Shown here: in pieces, positions 16,132 through 18,695 of the stretch
Layout of the letters: every line of letters starts with the position of its first letter
Position numbering within the stretch: the first letter of the stretch is position 1
Assembly (NCBI GenBank): GCA_035565975.1
Contig: DATMRT010000134.1
Coordinates: 1-18,695, forward strand
DNA: 18,695 bases
Direction of reading: 5' to 3'
From: Ga0077530 sp035565975
Lineage (GTDB): Bacteria > Pseudomonadota > Alphaproteobacteria > Rhizobiales > Hyphomicrobiaceae
Notes under the pieces: generated by a model
Told to the model about the DNA's origin: nothing
Databases searched by the model: none
The model's input: the letters and a program-made list of their open reading frames with translations, nothing else
Made by a program: the position numbers and the translations under genes

Positions 16132-17145
16132 ATGCTGGGAATGGTGCTCAAGCGTCTCATGCTTGCGATCCCGAGCCTGATCGGCGTCGTGATCGTGACG
16201 TTCCTGCTCACGCGCGCGCTGCCGGGCGATCCGGCGGCGTACTTCGCGGGGCCTGCGGCAACAGAGGAAGCCGTCGCCCAAATCCGGAAGCAGCTTGGTC
16301 TCGATCAACCGCTGCCGCAGCAGTTCGTGCGCTATGTCGGTGATCTCGCGCGTGGGGACATGGGCGTCGCGCTCACGACGGGACAGCCGGTCACGACAGA
16401 GATCATGTCGCGACTGCCGGCCTCGGCGGAACTCACGTTGCTCGGTCTGCTCGTGTCGGTGCTCGTCGCGGTGCCACTCGGCATCCTGGCTGCGACTAGT
16501 CCGGGCTCCATGATCGATCATGTGTGCCGCATCGTGACCACGGCGGGCGTGTCGTTGCCGGTGTTCTTCACGGGCCTCGTGCTCGTGTACGTCTTTTATT
16601 ACCAGCTCGGCGTGGCACCGGCGCCGCTCGGGCGTCTGGATGTGTTCTTCAGCGCGCCGCCTCAGGTGACGGGCTTCTACCTGATCGACAGCCTCATCGC
16701 GCGCGACGGCGAAGTATTCGTCGCGAGCCTGAAGCAACTTCTGCTTCCCGCTCTGACGCTCGCCATCTTCTCGCTCGCGCCCATTGCGCGCATGACGCGC
16801 GCGTCCATGCTGGCGGTGCTCGGGTCGGAGTTCGTGCGCACGGCGCGCGCGAGCGGGCTCTCGCCCGGGACGGTGATCGTTACCTATGCATTCCGCAATG
16901 CCATGCTGCCGGTCGTGACCACGCTCGGCATGGTCTTTTCCTTCCTGCTCGGCGCCAACGTGCTCGTCGAGAAGGTGTTTGCATGGCCGGGCATCGGCTC
17001 ATACGCGGTCGAGGCGCTGATCGCGTCCGACTTCGCGCCCGTGCAGGGCTTCGTGCTCACCATGGCGGTGATGTACGTCATCCTCAATCTCCTGATCGAC
17101 GTCCTTTACGGGCTGATCGATCCGCGTGTGAGGATCGAGGCATGA
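16132..17145 (+). CDS. Peptide-type ABC transporter permease (DppB/OppB-like)
   Basis: A 337-residue inner-membrane permease. TM1 is at about 11-29 (LAIPSLIGVVIVTFLLTRAL) and is followed by the family sequences PGDPAAYFAG and LGLDQPLPQQFVRYVGDLARGDMG. The EAA loop is at about 223-245 (RASMLAVLGSEFVRTARASG), and the C-terminus is LIDPRVRIEA. Compared with the 313-residue paralog encoded at 10092-11033, it has a longer periplasmic segment before the EAA loop (about 163-200), including FFSAPPQVTGFYLIDSLIA, as in other long DppB-like permeases. GGAG (16121-16124) lies seven bases before the ATG, and the gene begins 31 bases after the binding-protein stop. Its stop overlaps the next start as ATGA. 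Confidence 0.93.
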   Translation: MLGMVLKRLMLAIPSLIGVVIVTFLLTRALPGDPAAYFAGPAATEEAVAQIRKQLGLDQPLPQQFVRYVGDLARGDMGVALTTGQPVTTEIMSRLPASAELTLLGLLVSVLVAVPLGILAATSPGSMIDHVCRIVTTAGVSLPVFFTGLVLVYVFYYQLGVAPAPLGRLDVFFSAPPQVTGFYLIDSLIARDGEVFVASLKQLLLPALTLAIFSLAPIARMTRASMLAVLGSEFVRTARASGLSPGTVIVTYAFRNAMLPVVTTLGMVFSFLLGANVLVEKVFAWPGIGSYAVEALIASDFAPVQGFVLTMAVMYVILNLLIDVLYGLIDPRVRIEA

Positions 17146-18029
17146 GCGACATGGCGGCGACCCCATCCGCGCCGACGCACGGGATCGGTGCCGTACTGCG
17201 CCACGCGCAGTATGTGATCGGCGAGAACAAGGTGACGGGCTTCGCGTTTGGCCTGTTCATGCTGATCCTGCTCGCGGCGTTGATCGGACCCTACGTCGTT
17301 CCTTACGATCCCCTTGCGAGCAACACGACGGCCGCGCTCCAGGGACCGTCGGCGGCACATTGGTTCGGCACCGATCAGCTCGGCCGCGATGTGTTCAGCC
17401 GTGTGATCGCGGCAACACGGCTCGACTTCGTGATCGCTGTAGCGTCGGTTGTGCTGGTGTTCCTTATGGGCGGACTGGCGGGCGTGGCAGCCGGGTTCTT
17501 CGGCGGCTGGACGGATCGCATTGTCAGCCGCATTGCCGACACCATCATGGCCTTCCCGCTGTTCGTGCTCGCCATGGGTATCGTGGCTGCGCTCGGCAAT
17601 ACGGTCGAGAACATCGTGCTCGCGACGGCCATCGTGAACTTCCCGCTTTACGCCCGCATCGCGCGCGCGGAGGCGAACGTACGGCGCGAGGCGGGCTTCG
17701 TGCAGGCGGCGCGGCTCTCGGGCAATGGCGAGTTCCGCATCCTGCTCGGGCATATCCTGCCGAACATCATGCCGATCATGGTCGTGCAGATGTCGCTGAC
17801 CATGGGCTATGCGATCCTCAATGCCGCCGGTCTCTCGTTCATCGGCCTCGGCGTGCGCCCGCCGACGCCCGAATGGGGCATCATGGTCGCGGAGGGCGCT
17901 GCGTTCATGGTGTCGGGCGAATGGTGGATCGCGTTCTTCCCCGGCCTCGCGCTCATGCTCGCGGTCTTCTGCTTCAACCTGCTCGGTGATGGTCTGCGCG
18001 ACATCATCGATCCGCAGCGGCGCACGTGA
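17142..18029 (+). CDS. Peptide-type ABC transporter permease (DppC/OppC-like)
   Basis: A 295-residue inner-membrane permease with a short cytoplasmic tail, TM1 at about 34-54, the FGTDQLGRDVFSRVI signature typical of OppC_N/DppC proteins, and further hydrophobic segments. The EAA loop is REAGFVQAARLSGNGEFRIL, followed by GHILPNIMP. It ends LLGDGLRDIIDPQRRT, as do most members. The start ATG (17142) overlaps the preceding permease stop in ATGA, indicating coupled translation and equal subunit production. The frame is open upstream to 16524, but that part is a shadow of the dppB-like gene. Confidence 0.93.
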   Translation: MSDMAATPSAPTHGIGAVLRHAQYVIGENKVTGFAFGLFMLILLAALIGPYVVPYDPLASNTTAALQGPSAAHWFGTDQLGRDVFSRVIAATRLDFVIAVASVVLVFLMGGLAGVAAGFFGGWTDRIVSRIADTIMAFPLFVLAMGIVAALGNTVENIVLATAIVNFPLYARIARAEANVRREAGFVQAARLSGNGEFRILLGHILPNIMPIMVVQMSLTMGYAILNAAGLSFIGLGVRPPTPEWGIMVAEGAAFMVSGEWWIAFFPGLALMLAVFCFNLLGDGLRDIIDPQRRT

Positions 18030-18040
18030 GAGGCGGAGCC

Positions 18041-18695
18041 ATGACCGCAGCCGCCGACTTGTCGAATGCGCCGCCCGAGGTTCCTCTACTCGATGTGCGC
18101 GACCTGACGGTCGAGTTCTCGACCCGGCGCGGGACTGTCCAGGCGGTCAAGCACGTGGACGTCACCGTCGGCAAGGGCGAGACCGTCGCGATCGTCGGCG
18201 AGTCGGGATCGGGCAAGTCCGTGACGTCCTACGCCGTCATGCGCATTCTGGATCGTGCCGGGCGCATTGCCGAGGGCGCAATCACCTTCGGCGGCGTGGA
18301 TATCGGCAAGGCCGAGGAGCGCGACATGCGCGATATCCGCGGCCGCGAGATTTCGATGATCTTCCAGAACCCGCGCGCTGCGCTCAATCCCATCCGCAAG
18401 GTTGGGCATCAGATCGAAGATGTGCTGCGCCAGCACGCGCAGGCGGGCGCGGACGACGCCAGGGCGAAGGCCATCGCGATCCTCGAGCAGGTGCGCATCG
18501 CGCGGCCGGAGGAGCGTTATCACGCTTATCCGTTCGAGCTGTCGGGCGGCATGTGCCAGCGCGTCGTCATCGCGCTCGCGCTCGCGTGCCGGCCGCAACT
18601 GCTGATCGCCGACGAGCCGACGACAGGGCTCGACGTGACGACGCAGAAGACGGTCATGGACCTCGTCGTCGAGCTGACCCGCGAGCGCGGCATGT
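18041..18695 (+). CDS. Peptide-type ABC transporter ATP-binding protein (DppD/OppD-like), 3'-truncated by window edge
   Basis: The first 218 residues of an ATPase, cut by the end of the window. Walker A is GESGSGKS (53-60), the Q-loop Gln is 109 (MIFQNPRAALNP), the signature is LSGGMCQ (167-173), and Walker B is LLIADEP with Asp191 and Glu192. The missing part should hold the switch His and the cysteine-bearing C-terminal domain, and probably a DppF-like partner follows. The signature has Cys where the other D-type ATPase in this window has Arg (LSGGMRQ), a variant seen in some members of the family. The ATG at 18041 lies 11 bases after the permease stop, with AGGCGGAG just upstream. Confidence 0.93.
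   Translation, partial: MTAAADLSNAPPEVPLLDVRDLTVEFSTRRGTVQAVKHVDVTVGKGETVAIVGESGSGKSVTSYAVMRILDRAGRIAEGAITFGGVDIGKAEERDMRDIRGREISMIFQNPRAALNPIRKVGHQIEDVLRQHAQAGADDARAKAIAILEQVRIARPEERYHAYPFELSGGMCQRVVIALALACRPQLLIADEPTTGLDVTTQKTVMDLVVELTRERGM

Noticed and set aside
16524..17141. Long upstream extension of the second DppC-like frame
   Set aside because: It overlaps the dppB-like gene entirely, and the ATG at 17142 forms a typical ATGA overlap with that gene's stop codon.

Overview
The window is GC-rich, gene-dense bacterial DNA. Two peptide-type ABC transporter operons with Tat-exported binding proteins, a Host_attach-family protein and a codon bias that creates long antisense ORFs all point to an alphaproteobacterium, probably of the Hyphomicrobiales (Bradyrhizobium/Xanthobacteraceae type). 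This placement is inference. I see no tRNA, rRNA, insertion sequence, phage gene or CRISPR array.

Left part (1-4263, + strand). The window opens in the last 57 codons of a sensor histidine kinase. A three-gene cassette follows: a TetR-family regulator, a 702-residue fusion of an alpha/beta hydrolase with a GT-B glycosyltransferase, and a class I SAM-dependent methyltransferase with an N-terminal winged helix (Rv2258c type). Two abutting 16-bp inverted repeats overlap a promoter-like sequence upstream of the TetR gene and look like operators. The cassette ends at a 10-bp GC-rich hairpin shared with the convergent upp gene. It reads as a repressor-controlled module that modifies a small molecule; the substrate is unknown.

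Middle part (12643-4265, - strand). A compact run of eight genes encodes a Tat-exported solute-binding protein, two permeases, two ATPases, an N-carbamoyl-D-amino-acid hydrolase with every expected catalytic residue, a Bcr/CflA-type MFS transporter and uracil phosphoribosyltransferase (upp). The first six genes are overlapped or spaced by about 11 bases or less and almost certainly form one operon for uptake and decarbamoylation of N-carbamoyl amino acids or related compounds. The MFS and upp genes follow after gaps of 46 and 79 bases and may be co-transcribed.

Right part (12959-18695, + strand). A small Host_attach-family protein and a nicotinamidase (pncA) are followed, after a 345-base gap containing repeats of TTGTATGC, by a second peptide-type ABC operon: a Tat-exported binding protein, two permeases and an ATPase cut by the window edge. 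The two transporter operons diverge from each other, with the Host_attach and pncA genes between them.

The least ordinary items are the hydrolase-glycosyltransferase fusion in its TetR/methyltransferase cassette, the paired palindromes in front of it, and the transporter-carbamoylase-MFS-upp gene order. I found no clear sign of a wholly new system.
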